This document shows positions 27,229 to 36,818 of a stretch of DNA of 64,000 nucleotides, piece by piece. Origin of the DNA: an uncultured Flavobacteriaceae bacterium (GTDB lineage Bacteria; Bacteroidota; Bacteroidia; Flavobacteriales; Flavobacteriaceae). The stretch is from assembly GCA_905182835.1 (NCBI GenBank), contig CAJJDI010000006.1, forward strand, positions 1 to 64,000. Direction: 5' to 3'. Position 1 is the stretch's first letter. Each line of letters starts with the position of its first letter. A model generated the notes under the pieces. That model saw only the letters and a program-made list of their open reading frames with translations, made no database searches and was not told the origin of the DNA. The translations under genes and the position numbers were made by a program.

Positions 27229-28920
27229 CTATTTCCAATACTTACGCTTACTAGTTTGTCCAATACCCGGATTAAATCCATTAATTGGATCTAACTCCTT
27301 ATAGAATCTTGAAAGTGAAGGTTTTGCTATATACTCATGACCAACATTATGTTCAGCTGGATATTCAGCTCCTCTAGCATCATATGTTTTTAATAATTTT
27401 TTTTTCAAGTCAGCTGCATTTACTCCCTTTTTTACAACATAATTTTGATGTAAGACGTGACAAAATAAATGACCATAATACAATTTCAACTCTATTAAAT
27501 CATCAATTTCAGGTGGCAATTTTTCAAACCATTCTTTTTCATTTCTTGGAAAAGCTATATCCATAGACATCATTGCTCCTAATTTGTCATTATTAATAGC
27601 ATGATATCGCCCTAAAGCACTAGCAGCAACAAATCGATGTAATATTGCTTTTTTCGCCTCTTTTTTAGAGCATTCGAAAAAGTCTCCCTCATTCATATTA
27701 AAGAATTTTTTAAAGTATTTTTTTGCTTCATCAATCCCATCATCAGACATTTCAATAACCCAATGATGTTCGTATTTATCTCTATATTGCTCCATTCGCT
27801 TAGGGAGATGATTAGGCCAGAAATTACTTAAGAACTGCATTAATTTATCAGAAAACTTATTAGGAAGATATTTAAGGTTATTAGAGATACGGTCAACCTT
27901 TCTCTTGAATTCAAATAATTTCGGAATAAAGCTGGGCCCCATTTTATCAATAGCAATAAAAGTATCTTTACTATATTTTTTTGCAGCATCATAACAGTCT
28001 CTGTGGATATATTCACCCGATTTAGGTAGATTTTCAAACTTAGATAGTATATCTCTACGAATTTCACCTAGTACGTATGGACTGTTAGTCCCTACATAAA
28101 AAACCTGTTGTCGTCTAGGTATAGGGTAAGTATCTAAACGAACTGCAAAAACCGCAATTTTACCCGCACACCCTGAAGCTCCATGTAGTCTTCGGCCATC
28201 TGCATTATAACGTGCAGGCGTATGAGCATCTACATCTCTTACTATTTCTTGATATTCATTATCTGATGCTAATTTGTCAGAGAATTGTATTTGATCATTA
28301 GTGTAATTATGAGTTTGTAAATTGGTTAATATATCTTCAGGTTTATCACCAAGGTCAATTCCTAAATCATTTACTAAAATTAATTTTCCTTGTAAATTAA
28401 TTTGTGCATAAATTGAAAGCTCGGTGTAGGCTGGACCTCTTTTAACTAATGCTCCACCTGAATTATTACAAACACCACCAACAATTGAAGCACCTATGCA
28501 AGACGAACCAATGACTGAATGTGGTTCCCTTCCATATGGTGCTAACTTGTTTTCAAGCCCAAATAATGTGCTCCCTGAAAATCCTACAATTTGTTTACCT
28601 TCATTAATGATTTGTATGTTATCTATACGCATAGTATTTATAATTACAATTGGACGATCATAATCATTACCATTAGGTGTAGACCCACCAGTTAAACCTG
28701 TGTTGGCGGCTTGCATAATAACAATAATATCTCTTTCAACACAAATCTGTAAAATTTTCCAGATCTCCAACAGTGTGCTTGGTCTAGCTACTGCTAAAGC
28801 CTCTCCGGAACCATATCTCCAACCTTTGCTATACTGTTGTTTTTTCCAATTAGCGGTAATTATATATTTATCACCAGTAATTGCTTTTAAATCTAAAACA
28901 AGCGTGCCTTTGTAATCCAT
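27229..28920 (-). CDS. dld: Quinone-dependent D-lactate dehydrogenase
   Basis: The protein has 563 residues, close to E. coli Dld. It contains an FAD-binding PCMH-type domain with ARPSTLLEIWKIL, MQAANTGLTGGSTPNG and NNSGGALVKRGPAY, then the Dld-specific membrane-binding and C-terminal regions (HHWVIEMSDDG, GAEYPAEHNVGHEY). It oxidises D-lactate to pyruvate and gives electrons to the quinone pool as a peripheral membrane protein. The gene is single on the minus strand, convergent with the GH109-like gene and divergent from aroC. The 105-base gap upstream contains an (AT)n stretch and no clear promoter. Confidence 0.93.
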   Translation of the reverse strand: MDYKGTLVLDLKAITGDKYIITANWKKQQYSKGWRYGSGEALAVARPSTLLEIWKILQICVERDIIVIMQAANTGLTGGSTPNGNDYDRPIVIINTMRIDNIQIINEGKQIVGFSGSTLFGLENKLAPYGREPHSVIGSSCIGASIVGGVCNNSGGALVKRGPAYTELSIYAQINLQGKLILVNDLGIDLGDKPEDILTNLQTHNYTNDQIQFSDKLASDNEYQEIVRDVDAHTPARYNADGRRLHGASGCAGKIAVFAVRLDTYPIPRRQQVFYVGTNSPYVLGEIRRDILSKFENLPKSGEYIHRDCYDAAKKYSKDTFIAIDKMGPSFIPKLFEFKRKVDRISNNLKYLPNKFSDKLMQFLSNFWPNHLPKRMEQYRDKYEHHWVIEMSDDGIDEAKKYFKKFFNMNEGDFFECSKKEAKKAILHRFVAASALGRYHAINNDKLGAMMSMDIAFPRNEKEWFEKLPPEIDDLIELKLYYGHLFCHVLHQNYVVKKGVNAADLKKKLLKTYDARGAEYPAEHNVGHEYIAKPSLSRFYKELDPINGFNPGIGQTSKRKYWK

Positions 28921-29025
28921 TATATTAAATTAAATAAATTAATAATAAAATAAATATATATATATTATTGCATTATTTTTTGTTTTAATCTTAATAATCT
29001 ATTTTTACTTCTCAATCTGAAACTT

Positions 29026-30090
29026 ATGTCTGCGAACACATTTGGTAACATATTTAAATTAACTTCATTTGGTGAGTCTCATGGATTAGCTTTAGGTGGC
29101 ATAATTGATGGTTGTCCAGCCGGATTAAAAATTGATTTTGACAAAATTAATTATGAATTACAAAGAAGAAAGCCAGGTCAGTCAAAAATTGTTACGCAAA
29201 GAAAGGAAGAAGATGAAGTAGAGTTTTTATCAGGAATTTTTGAAGGTACTACTACAGGAACTTCAATTGGGTTTATTATTAAAAACTCAAATCAAAAATC
29301 TAGAGATTATGATCATATAAAAAATGTATTTAGACCTAGTCATGCTGACTTTACTTACGAAAAAAAATATGGCTTAAGAGATTATAGAGGAGGGGGAAGA
29401 AGTTCTGCACGTGAAACTGTTTGTAGAGTTGTTGCCGGTGCTATAGCAAAACAATTAATCAATGATATTAAAATCATTGCTTATACTTCTTCTGTTGGTG
29501 ATATTAAACTGAATAAGGATTATTCTGAATTAGATTTAAACAATATAGAAAACAACTCTATAAGATGTCCAGAAGAATCTACAGCAAGCCTTATGATTGA
29601 AAAAATTAAGGACATTAAAAAAAATGGTGACACTATAGGAGGGGTTATAACATGTGTAATTAAAAATGTACCTATTGGCCTTGGTGAACCAGTTTTTAAT
29701 AAACTGCATTCAGAATTAGGAAGAGCTATGTTAACTATTAATGCTGTAAAAGGATTTGAGTTCGGTAGTGGTTTTAAAGGAACATTACTTAAGGGTAGTG
29801 AACATAACGATTTATTTAATGAAGATAATACTACTGTTACAAATAATTCGGGTGGTATTCAAGGAGGTATAAGTAATGGTATGGATATTTATTTTAATGT
29901 TGCTTTCAAACCTGTAGCAACAATTATGCAAAAGCAAACCACTATTAATTCAGATAATAAAGAGGTGACTATGATGGGTAAAGGTAGACATGATCCGTGT
30001 GTTTTGCCAAGAGCTATACCTATCGTTGAGTCAATGGCAGCATTAGTTATTGCAGACTATATGCTTCTCTCTAGATTAAATAAATTATAA
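29026..30090 (+). CDS. aroC: Chorismate synthase
   Basis: The protein has 354 residues. It converts 5-enolpyruvylshikimate 3-phosphate to chorismate with reduced FMN. Conserved blocks are [15 protein letters not shown] at the N-terminus, [47 protein letters not shown] and [18 protein letters not shown] near the end. The gene is first of a plus-strand set with a symporter (2 bases) and ung. Another shikimate gene, aroB, is at 54269-55354, so the pathway is dispersed. Confidence 0.97.
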   Translation: MSANTFGNIFKLTSFGESHGLALGGIIDGCPAGLKIDFDKINYELQRRKPGQSKIVTQRKEEDEVEFLSGIFEGTTTGTSIGFIIKNSNQKSRDYDHIKNVFRPSHADFTYEKKYGLRDYRGGGRSSARETVCRVVAGAIAKQLINDIKIIAYTSSVGDIKLNKDYSELDLNNIENNSIRCPEESTASLMIEKIKDIKKNGDTIGGVITCVIKNVPIGLGEPVFNKLHSELGRAMLTINAVKGFEFGSGFKGTLLKGSEHNDLFNEDNTTVTNNSGGIQGGISNGMDIYFNVAFKPVATIMQKQTTINSDNKEVTMMGKGRHDPCVLPRAIPIVESMAALVIADYMLLSRLNKL

Positions 30091-30092
30091 AT

Positions 30093-31382
30093 ATGAAAAA
30101 AATGGCTTTACATTGGAAAATTTTAATTGGAATGCTTACTGGAGTTTTATTTGGTATTATAATGCTAAATATAAATGGTGGAGATTTGTTTGTAAATAAC
30201 TGGATAAAACCTCTTGGTACAATCTTTGTTAAACTTTTGAAATTAATTGCCATCCCTTTAATCCTAGCTTCTTTAATAAAAGGTATTTCTGATCTTAAAG
30301 ATATATCAAAGTTTAAAACTATTGGTTCCAAGACAATTGTCACATATATTATAACAACAGTTATAGCAATATCAATTGGTTTAATTTTAGTTAATGTAAT
30401 TAATCCTGGCGCTGGTATTTCTAGTGAAACTGTAGAAAGATTAACCACTACTTATTCTGAAAGTAGTGGAGTGCAATCAAAATTAGCAGAAGCTACGAAT
30501 CAAATACAAAGCAGTCCTCTACAATTCCTTGTGGATACAGTACCTGACAATGCATTTAAAGCAATGTCAAATAACTCATTAATGTTACAGGTTATCTTTT
30601 TTACAATATTTTTAGGGATTAGTATGCTTTTAATTGGTGAAGAAAAATCTAAGCCTCTTAAATCTTTTTTCGATTCACTTAACTTTGTTGTATTAAAGAT
30701 GGTTGATTTAATCATGAAAACAGCTCCTTATGCTGTATTTGCGCTTCTTGCTAGTGTTATAACTTCATCAAACGATCCAGACCTTTTACTCGCACTCTTA
30801 AAATATAGTGGAGTGGTTTGTCTAGGACTATTTATTATGATACTATTTTACTGTGCAGCAGTTTATTTTTTCACTAATTCAAATCCTTTAGTGTTTTTAA
30901 AAAAAATTAGCCCTGCTCAGCTTTTAGCATTTTCAACTAGTAGTAGTGCTGCAACTTTACCATTAACTATGGATAGGGTTGAAAACCATATAGGGGTTGA
31001 TAAAGAAGTTTCTAGTTTTGTTTTACCAGTAGGAGCTACAATTAATATGGATGGTACAAGTTTATATCAGGCAGTTGCTGCTGTATTTATAGCCCAAGCA
31101 TTAGAATTTGATTTAACATTAGCAGATCAACTTACAATTGTATTAACAGCATTACTAGCTTCAATAGGTAGTGCTGCAGTTCCTGGAGCTGGGATGGTAA
31201 TGCTAGTGATTGTATTAGAATCAATTGGATTCCCTTCTGATAAACTAGCTATAGGTCTAGCTTTAATCTTCGCTGTAGATAGACCTTTAGATATGTGCAG
31301 AACTGTTGTTAATGTGACTGGTGATGCAGCTGTATCTATGATAGTCGGACGCTCAGTCGGTAAGTTTAAGGGAATTAAATAA
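30093..31382 (+). CDS. Dicarboxylate/amino acid:cation symporter (DAACS)
   Basis: The protein has 429 residues with eight transmembrane segments and two re-entrant loops as in GltP/GltPh. The motifs AFSTSSSAATLPLT (hairpin HP1) and PVGATINMDGTSLYQ (TM7) and the C-terminal DRPLDMCRTVVNVTGDA (TM8, with the carboxylate-binding arginine) are intact. It takes up glutamate, aspartate or C4-dicarboxylates with Na+ or H+; the choice is not readable here. The gene starts 2 bases after the aroC stop and ends 7 bases before ung. Confidence 0.93.
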   Translation: MKKMALHWKILIGMLTGVLFGIIMLNINGGDLFVNNWIKPLGTIFVKLLKLIAIPLILASLIKGISDLKDISKFKTIGSKTIVTYIITTVIAISIGLILVNVINPGAGISSETVERLTTTYSESSGVQSKLAEATNQIQSSPLQFLVDTVPDNAFKAMSNNSLMLQVIFFTIFLGISMLLIGEEKSKPLKSFFDSLNFVVLKMVDLIMKTAPYAVFALLASVITSSNDPDLLLALLKYSGVVCLGLFIMILFYCAAVYFFTNSNPLVFLKKISPAQLLAFSTSSSAATLPLTMDRVENHIGVDKEVSSFVLPVGATINMDGTSLYQAVAAVFIAQALEFDLTLADQLTIVLTALLASIGSAAVPGAGMVMLVIVLESIGFPSDKLAIGLALIFAVDRPLDMCRTVVNVTGDAAVSMIVGRSVGKFKGIK

Positions 31383-31389
31383 TTTAATT

Positions 31390-32055
31390 TTGATATCTAA
31401 TTTAAACCAAGAGTGGAGGGGTATATTACATGAAGAATTAAACAAAGATTACTTCCAGGAATTATCTAATACTGTAAAAAACGAGTATATAAAATATTCT
31501 TGTTATCCTGAAATCAAAAATATTTTTGATTCTTTAAACTTGTGTTCCTTTTCAAAATTAAAGGTTGTAATTATAGGGCAGGACCCTTACCATCAGCCAA
31601 ATCAAGCCAATGGAATGTCCTTTTCAGTGAATAAAAATGTTAAAGTACCACCATCTTTAAAAAATATATTTAAAGAATTACAGGATGACTTAAATAAATC
31701 AATTCCTAAAAACGGTGATCTTACTTATTTAGCTAATCAAGGTGTTTTGTTACTAAACTCTTGCTTATCGGTAAGGGACAGCTCTCCTGGAAGTCATTAT
31801 AACTTAGGGTGGGAAACATTTACAGATAGTATTATATCCTACATTTCTGAAAATAAAAATAATATAGTTTTTTTATTATGGGGAAATAAATCAATATTAA
31901 AAAGTAATTTAATAGACAATAGCAAACATTTATTGTTGAATTCAGGCCATCCATCTCCACTTAGTGCCAATAGAGGTTACTGGTTTGGAAACAAACATTT
32001 TAGTAAAACAAATACCTATTTAATTGCCAAAAGTAAAGATCAGATAAATTGGTAA
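31390..32055 (+). CDS. ung: Uracil-DNA glycosylase family 1
   Basis: The protein has 221 residues. It removes uracil from DNA. The catalytic water-activating motif is GQDPYH with D65, and the second motif GHPSPLSANRGYWFG has H187, the same numbering as E. coli Ung. The pinch and uracil-binding segments PSLKNIFKELQ and VLLLNSCLSV are present. The start is TTG at 31390, 7 bases after the symporter stop. The end is 5 bases from the end of a convergent membrane-protein gene. Confidence 0.96.
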   Translation: MISNLNQEWRGILHEELNKDYFQELSNTVKNEYIKYSCYPEIKNIFDSLNLCSFSKLKVVIIGQDPYHQPNQANGMSFSVNKNVKVPPSLKNIFKELQDDLNKSIPKNGDLTYLANQGVLLLNSCLSVRDSSPGSHYNLGWETFTDSIISYISENKNNIVFLLWGNKSILKSNLIDNSKHLLLNSGHPSPLSANRGYWFGNKHFSKTNTYLIAKSKDQINW

Positions 32056-32060
32056 AAATT

Positions 32061-32552
32061 TTATTTTTTCAAAGAAATAGGATTAACTAACTCTGTAGTA
32101 ATGTATGCTTTCGGGTTATTGTCATTTATAATTTTCAAAACTTTTTTTAATTTTTTTCTAGAAACTATACACCAATAAATTTTAACTGCCCCATCTCTAC
32201 CTTCTCCATTAATAACAGTAACAGCATATCCATTTTCTCTTAACACATCAGCTAAGTTATTAGATTCTATTGCAGTAAATACCTTAATGACCATACTGCC
32301 GACTCCAATTACACCCTCTAGATATGAACCAAGTATAGTGCCAGCAGCAAAACCTGAAGCATACCCAGCAATTAAAACAGGGTCAGCAACGTTTTGTATT
32401 ACTTTTGAAACTGCAATAATCCATATAGCAGACTCAACTAAACCAATTAAAGCAGCATGAAATGGTTTATTTCTTGAAACTAATAATGCTCTTAAGGTAC
32501 CTAAACTCTGATCTGCCAGTCTAAGTATGAAAATGAAAAGTGTTGAAATTAT
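32061..32552 (-). CDS. UPF0316/DUF2179 membrane protein with a non-standard start codon
   Basis: From the only ATG (32294) the frame gives just 77 residues of a DUF2179 domain. The same frame stays open up to 32564 and encodes the missing N-terminal membrane part: ELIISTLFIFILRLADQSLG, an RALLVSRNKPFHAAL stretch and a hydrophobic GLVESAIWIIAVSKVI, then IAGYASGFAAGTILGSYLEG. This matches UPF0316 proteins (three membrane helices plus cytoplasmic DUF2179). No ATG, GTG or TTG exists in that part. The likely start is AUA (32552-32550) or AUU (32549-32547), each overlapping the UAA stop of the upstream phosphorylase gene. Length is then 163 or 162 residues. Function of the family is unknown. Confidence 0.8.
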   Translation of the reverse strand: MISTLFIFILRLADQSLGTLRALLVSRNKPFHAALIGLVESAIWIIAVSKVIQNVADPVLIAGYASGFAAGTILGSYLEGVIGVGSMVIKVFTAIESNNLADVLRENGYAVTVINGEGRDGAVKIYWCIVSRKKLKKVLKIINDNNPKAYITTELVNPISLKK

Positions 32553-33424
32553 AAGTTCGATAAGCTATTTAGTGTTAACAGAATTAATTTATTTATTGTT
32601 TTACTAGGATTTTCACTGTAAGTGCCATTTTCTCTATTTGCTAAAATTGCATTTAATGAAATCGCTTCATGACCTAATATTTTTGACATACCATAGATAA
32701 TTGCTGTTTCCATTTCTAGATTAGTTACTCTATCATTGATAAATTGAATTTTATTAAGTTCTTTAATAAAATCATTATTAGAAGACTGCATTCTTATTGA
32801 TCTACCCTGACTACCGTAAAACCCATTACAAGTTACTGTAACACCACTAAAGTCAGCTATATCCTTTAATTTCTTCATTAAATTATCAGAACATTTAAAG
32901 CATAAAGGTGAAGTTTTATTGTTGTTTTCTTTATAATTATCTAAAAATTGGTCCACAGAGTTATCTGTATGCTCCTTGCTTATTTTATAATTATTTAGAA
33001 ATCCATCTATATCAATTGCCTTAGAGCTAATTAGTAAGGAGTCTACAGGTATATCATCTTGGATTGAACCAGATGTGCCGATTCTGACTAAATTTAGCTT
33101 AGATAGTGAAGTTTTAACATTTCTAGTGTTGAAATCTATATTAACCAAGGTATCTAATTCATTTAATACTATGTCAATATTACCTGAACCTATTCCGGTT
33201 GATAAAACTGAAAGTCTAGTGCTTTTATATATACCAGTAACAGTTTTAAATTCTCTATTTTGGATAGTAAATTCAATTGAGCTAAAATACTGAGTAATCA
33301 AATCTACTCTTGCTGGATCACCGACTAGTATAATTGTATTAGATATATTTTCAGGCTTTAATTTTAAATGGTAAACACTACCATCTTCATTAAATATTAA
33401 TTCGGATTCTTTTTGCTTTAACAT
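32549..33424 (-). CDS. Nucleoside phosphorylase (PNP/UDP family)
   Basis: The protein has 291 residues. The phosphate-binding block ILVGDPARVDLI (about 31-42), STGIGSGNIDIVLNEL, VRIGTSGSIQDD and the ribose/base segment VTNLEMETAIIYGMSKILG mark the uridine/purine nucleoside phosphorylase family, most like uridine phosphorylases. It would split nucleosides with phosphate for salvage. Which base it prefers cannot be told. It follows the SUI1 gene by 9 bases and overlaps the start of the UPF0316-type gene. Confidence 0.87.
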   Translation of the reverse strand: MLKQKESELIFNEDGSVYHLKLKPENISNTIILVGDPARVDLITQYFSSIEFTIQNREFKTVTGIYKSTRLSVLSTGIGSGNIDIVLNELDTLVNIDFNTRNVKTSLSKLNLVRIGTSGSIQDDIPVDSLLISSKAIDIDGFLNNYKISKEHTDNSVDQFLDNYKENNNKTSPLCFKCSDNLMKKLKDIADFSGVTVTCNGFYGSQGRSIRMQSSNNDFIKELNKIQFINDRVTNLEMETAIIYGMSKILGHEAISLNAILANRENGTYSENPSKTINKLILLTLNSLSNL

Positions 33425-33433
33425 ATTTTGATT

Positions 33434-33757
33434 TTACCCTCCAACTCTCTTTGTTTCAAAGCCTTTAGAATTTAATATTTTCATAATTTTATCCCTATAA
33501 TCACCTTGAATTATAATATAATTTTCTTTTACAGTTCCACCAACACTAAGAAATTTTTTCAAATCTTTTGCAATAATTTTTAGTTCACTATTATTAATCT
33601 TGAAATTTTCTAAAATAGTTATAGGCTTGCCCTTTCTTTTCTCATACTTACAGATAATGGGTTCATCTTGAGATTGTTTAACCTCATCTGTAGAATAATT
33701 ATTGTCAGTTAACTTATGATCTGGGAAGAAATTTTTTAATTGATCTTGTAAATCCAT
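33434..33757 (-). CDS. Translation initiation factor SUI1/eIF1-like (YciH)
   Basis: The protein has 107 residues. The C-terminal 70 residues form the SUI1 fold, with YEKRKGKPITILENF, LKKFLSVGGTVKEN and IIQGDYRDKIMKILNSKGF. The N-terminal 35 residues are polar and probably flexible. Bacterial YciH binds the small ribosomal subunit and can influence start-codon fidelity in E. coli tests. Its ATG overlaps the stop of the dioxygenase gene by one base. Its presence near a gene with a possible AUA/AUU start is a coincidence worth noting only. Confidence 0.88.
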   Translation of the reverse strand: MDLQDQLKNFFPDHKLTDNNYSTDEVKQSQDEPIICKYEKRKGKPITILENFKINNSELKIIAKDLKKFLSVGGTVKENYIIIQGDYRDKIMKILNSKGFETKRVGG

Positions 33758-34713
33758 TACTTTTTCAATAAACCTAGTTCAACTAACCTTTGATTTAAAA
33801 ATTCCCCTGCAGTTATATCTTCAAATGATTTAGGGTTTTTTTTATCAATACATGATTCAAGAACATTTAATTTCATATCACTTATAGGGTGCATAAAAAA
33901 CGGAATAGAATACCTAGATTTCTTCATTAAGTCTTTAGACGGGTTAATAACTCGATGTACTGTAGATTTTAATTTATTATTAGTATGTCTAGATAACATG
34001 TCCCCAACGTTTATCATTAACTGATCTTCTGAAGCAATAGCGTCAATCCATTCACCATTATTATTTTTAACCTGTAATCCTCTTCCTTGAGCTCCCATTA
34101 ATAAAGTAATTAAATTTATATCCCCGTGTGCAGCAGCCCTAACAGCATCTTTAGGTTTATCTAAGATAGGAGGGTAGTGAATAGGTCTAAGTATAGAGTT
34201 GCCGTTAGTTAAATATTTATCAAAATAAAACTCATCTAGATTTAAATATAAAGCTAAAGCCCTTAGTACATATTTAGCTGTTTTCTCTAGTAATTTATAT
34301 GTTTCCTTCCCTACTATGTTAAACTCGTTATTCTCAGAAATCTCAACATTCAAAGGGTATTCTTGTAAAAGTTTTTCATCTCCTTCTACGTATTGACCAA
34401 AATGCCAAAATTCTTTTAAATCTCCATGCTTACTACCTTTAGCTGATTCTTTTCCAAAGGAAACATATCCTCTTTGACCTGAAATACCAGGTATCTCATA
34501 TTTGTTTTTAGTTTCTTGGGGTAGGTCAAAAAATGATTTTATTTCTCTATATAATTTTTCGTTAAATTCAGAATTAAGAAAATGTCCATTTAAGGCTACA
34601 AAGCCAATTTCTTCAAAAGCTCTACCAATTGACTGAACAAACTCATTCTTTTTATCAACATTTGCAGAAAGGAAATCTGCTAAATTTACACTGGGGATTT
34701 TATTTGTAGTCAT
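33757..34713 (-). CDS. 2-oxoglutarate/Fe(II) oxygenase, isopenicillin N synthase-like
   Basis: The protein has 318 residues from the ATG at 34713; a GTG three codons upstream (34722) is the alternative. The N-terminal DIOX_N part begins IPSVNLADFL. The iron triad is visible: H and D in AAHGDINLITLL and the distal H in STVHRVINPS, followed by the 2-oxoglutarate-binding RYSIPFFMHP. The enzyme would hydroxylate or cyclise a small molecule; the substrate is not readable. In Bacteroidota such genes are common and need not mean antibiotic synthesis. It is divergent from the ketoacid dehydrogenase E1 gene; a 15-base-arm inverted repeat lies in the gap. Confidence 0.87.
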   Translation of the reverse strand: MTTNKIPSVNLADFLSANVDKKNEFVQSIGRAFEEIGFVALNGHFLNSEFNEKLYREIKSFFDLPQETKNKYEIPGISGQRGYVSFGKESAKGSKHGDLKEFWHFGQYVEGDEKLLQEYPLNVEISENNEFNIVGKETYKLLEKTAKYVLRALALYLNLDEFYFDKYLTNGNSILRPIHYPPILDKPKDAVRAAAHGDINLITLLMGAQGRGLQVKNNNGEWIDAIASEDQLMINVGDMLSRHTNNKLKSTVHRVINPSKDLMKKSRYSIPFFMHPISDMKLNVLESCIDKKNPKSFEDITAGEFLNQRLVELGLLKK

Positions 34714-34757
34714 ATTTTTCACTAATATTATAATTATTATGTAATAGTTAATAAAGT

Positions 34758-34788
34758 TAATAAACTTAATTAATAATTAAGCTTATTA
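34758..34788. repeat. Near-perfect inverted repeat between divergent genes
   Basis: Left arm 34758-34772 and right arm 34774-34788 are 15 bases each and complementary at 14 positions around one central base. It lies 45 bases from the oxygenase ATG and 43 from the E1 ATG. It could be an operator for a dimeric regulator, but the region is almost pure A and T, so chance is a real alternative. Confidence 0.4.
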
Positions 34789-34830
34789 GAATTATATATT
34801 TTATATTTTTAATGAAAATTTTTATTTTTT

Positions 34831-36807
34831 ATGTTGTATAAAACAGGCGGTATTAAAACGTTAAAATTAGTCGAGTTATATACCGCTATGATGAAGTCTA
34901 GGCTTATTGAAGAAAAAATGTTAATTCTTCTTAGACAAGGAAAAATATCCAAGTGGTTTTCTGGAATTGGACAAGAAGCAATTTCGATAGGATTAACAAA
35001 TGCTTTAAATGATGATGAGTTTATTTTACCTATGCATCGTAATCTAGGTGTATTCACTTCTAGAAACATCCCCCTTTCAAAATTATTTAGCCAATGGCAA
35101 GGCAAAGCATCAGGATTTACAAAAGGTAGAGACAGGTCTTTTCATTTTGGAACAAAAGAATTTCATATAGTTGGGATGATATCTCATTTAGGCCCTCAAA
35201 TGGGTGTTGCTGATGGTATTGCGTTACACCAACTAATTAATAAAACTAATAAAGTTACAGCTGTATTTACTGGAGATGGCGGTACTAGTGAGGGAGATTT
35301 TCATGAAGCCTTAAATGTTGCTTCAGTATGGAATTTACCTGTGCTTTTTTGTATCGAAAATAACGGTTATGGTTTATCAACTTCTACTAAAGAACAATAT
35401 AATTGCGAAAACTTAGCGGATAAAGGAGTAGGGTATGGGATGGAATCACATATTATAGATGGAAATAATGTTATTGAAGTATACAGTAAAATATCTAAAA
35501 TATCAAAAGATATTAGAAAAAACCCTAGACCTGTATTAATAGAGTTTAAAACTTTTAGAATTAGAGGTCATGAAGAAGCTAGTGGAGTTAAATATGTTCC
35601 AAAAGAACTTATAGACACTTGGGCTAAAAAAGATCCGATTTCAAACTTTGAATATTTTCTATTAGAAAATGAATTAATTAATGACGGAGATATTAAATCT
35701 ATAAAAGAAATATTAAACAAAGAGATTAACGATAATTTAGAAATTGCATACAATGAAGATTATCCAATTGCAAATGTGGAATTTGAATTATCAGATGTTT
35801 TCAAAAAGTTTGAAGTTAAACTTATTTCTCCTTCAATAGAAACAAAACACATAAGGTTAGTAGATGCTATTTCTGAAGGCTTAGATGAAGCTATGAAAAA
35901 GAATGACTCATTAGTTATAATGGGACAAGATATTGCAGAATATGGTGGTGTCTTTAAAATTACAGAAGGTTTTGTTGAGAAGTATGGTAAAGATAGAGTA
36001 AGAAACACTCCTATATGCGAATCTTCTATAATTGAAGTAGCAATGGGTTTATCTATCTGTGATACAAAATCTGTAGTAGAATTACAATTTGGAGACTTTA
36101 TAACTTCTGGTTTTAATCCAGTAGTTAATTATCTCGCTAAATCTTATTATAGATGGGGGCAAAACGCAGATGTTGTATTAAGAATGCCTTGTGGAGCAGG
36201 AGTAGGAGCAGGTCCTTTTCATTCTCAAACAAACGAAGCTTGGTTTACTAAAACGCCAGGTTTAAAGGTTGTTTACCCTGCTTTTCCGGCAGATGCAAAA
36301 GGTCTGTTAACAGCATCTATTGAAGATCCAAACCCTGTTTTATTTTTTGAGCATAAAGCATTGTATAGAAGTATTCGACAAGATGTGCCTGTCGGTTATT
36401 ACAATATACCTATTGGAAAAGCTTGCAGTTTAATGACCGGTAGTGATTTAACTATAATTACCTACGGAGCACCAGTACATAAAGCTTTAGAGATAGTAAA
36501 AAATAGAGATAAATACTCTTTTGATTTAATTGATTTAAGAACGTTGTGCCCTTTAGATAAAGAGTCTATAATCAGTTCTGTTAAAAAAACTGGAAAGGCA
36601 ATAATACTACAAGAAGATTCCATGTTTGGAGGGTTAGCCTCTGAGATCTCTTCAATTATAATGGAAAATTGCTTTGAACACTTAGATGCACCTGTTATAA
36701 GAGTTGCAAGTTTAGATACTCCTATTCCATTTGAAAAAAGTCTAGAAGATCAGTACCTACCATACAATAGATTTGAAATAGAACTGGATAAATTACTTAA
36801 TTATTAA
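34831..36807 (+). CDS. Branched-chain 2-oxoacid dehydrogenase E1, fused alpha and beta
   Basis: The protein has 658 residues. The alpha half (about 1-320) has GQEAISIGLTNAL, MHRNLG and the thiamine diphosphate motif GDGGTSEGDFHEALN ... ENNGYG. The beta half (about 340-658) has AISEGLDEAM, MGQDIAEYGGVFK, FGDFITSGFNP and LRMPCGAGVGAGPFHSQ. Together they decarboxylate a branched-chain 2-oxoacid and acylate the lipoyl group of an E2 not encoded here. Products prime branched-chain fatty acids and feed energy metabolism. The fused form is usual in Bacteroidota. A DUF3820 gene starts 11 bases downstream. Confidence 0.93.
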   Translation: MLYKTGGIKTLKLVELYTAMMKSRLIEEKMLILLRQGKISKWFSGIGQEAISIGLTNALNDDEFILPMHRNLGVFTSRNIPLSKLFSQWQGKASGFTKGRDRSFHFGTKEFHIVGMISHLGPQMGVADGIALHQLINKTNKVTAVFTGDGGTSEGDFHEALNVASVWNLPVLFCIENNGYGLSTSTKEQYNCENLADKGVGYGMESHIIDGNNVIEVYSKISKISKDIRKNPRPVLIEFKTFRIRGHEEASGVKYVPKELIDTWAKKDPISNFEYFLLENELINDGDIKSIKEILNKEINDNLEIAYNEDYPIANVEFELSDVFKKFEVKLISPSIETKHIRLVDAISEGLDEAMKKNDSLVIMGQDIAEYGGVFKITEGFVEKYGKDRVRNTPICESSIIEVAMGLSICDTKSVVELQFGDFITSGFNPVVNYLAKSYYRWGQNADVVLRMPCGAGVGAGPFHSQTNEAWFTKTPGLKVVYPAFPADAKGLLTASIEDPNPVLFFEHKALYRSIRQDVPVGYYNIPIGKACSLMTGSDLTIITYGAPVHKALEIVKNRDKYSFDLIDLRTLCPLDKESIISSVKKTGKAIILQEDSMFGGLASEISSIIMENCFEHLDAPVIRVASLDTPIPFEKSLEDQYLPYNRFEIELDKLLNY

Positions 36808-36818
36808 GCTATATTTAA

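Noticed and set aside
28921-29025. An (AT)n stretch as an origin or regulatory site
   Set aside because: Short AT runs are common at this base composition, and no DnaA box cluster was seen.
32061-32294. A complete 77-residue DUF2179 protein from the internal ATG
   Set aside because: The upstream frame encodes the membrane domain that normally precedes DUF2179, so the short version is judged a truncation.
33757-34713. An antibiotic (penicillin-like) biosynthesis gene
   Set aside because: The fold is the broad isopenicillin N synthase family, but there is no peptide synthetase or other secondary metabolism gene nearby.
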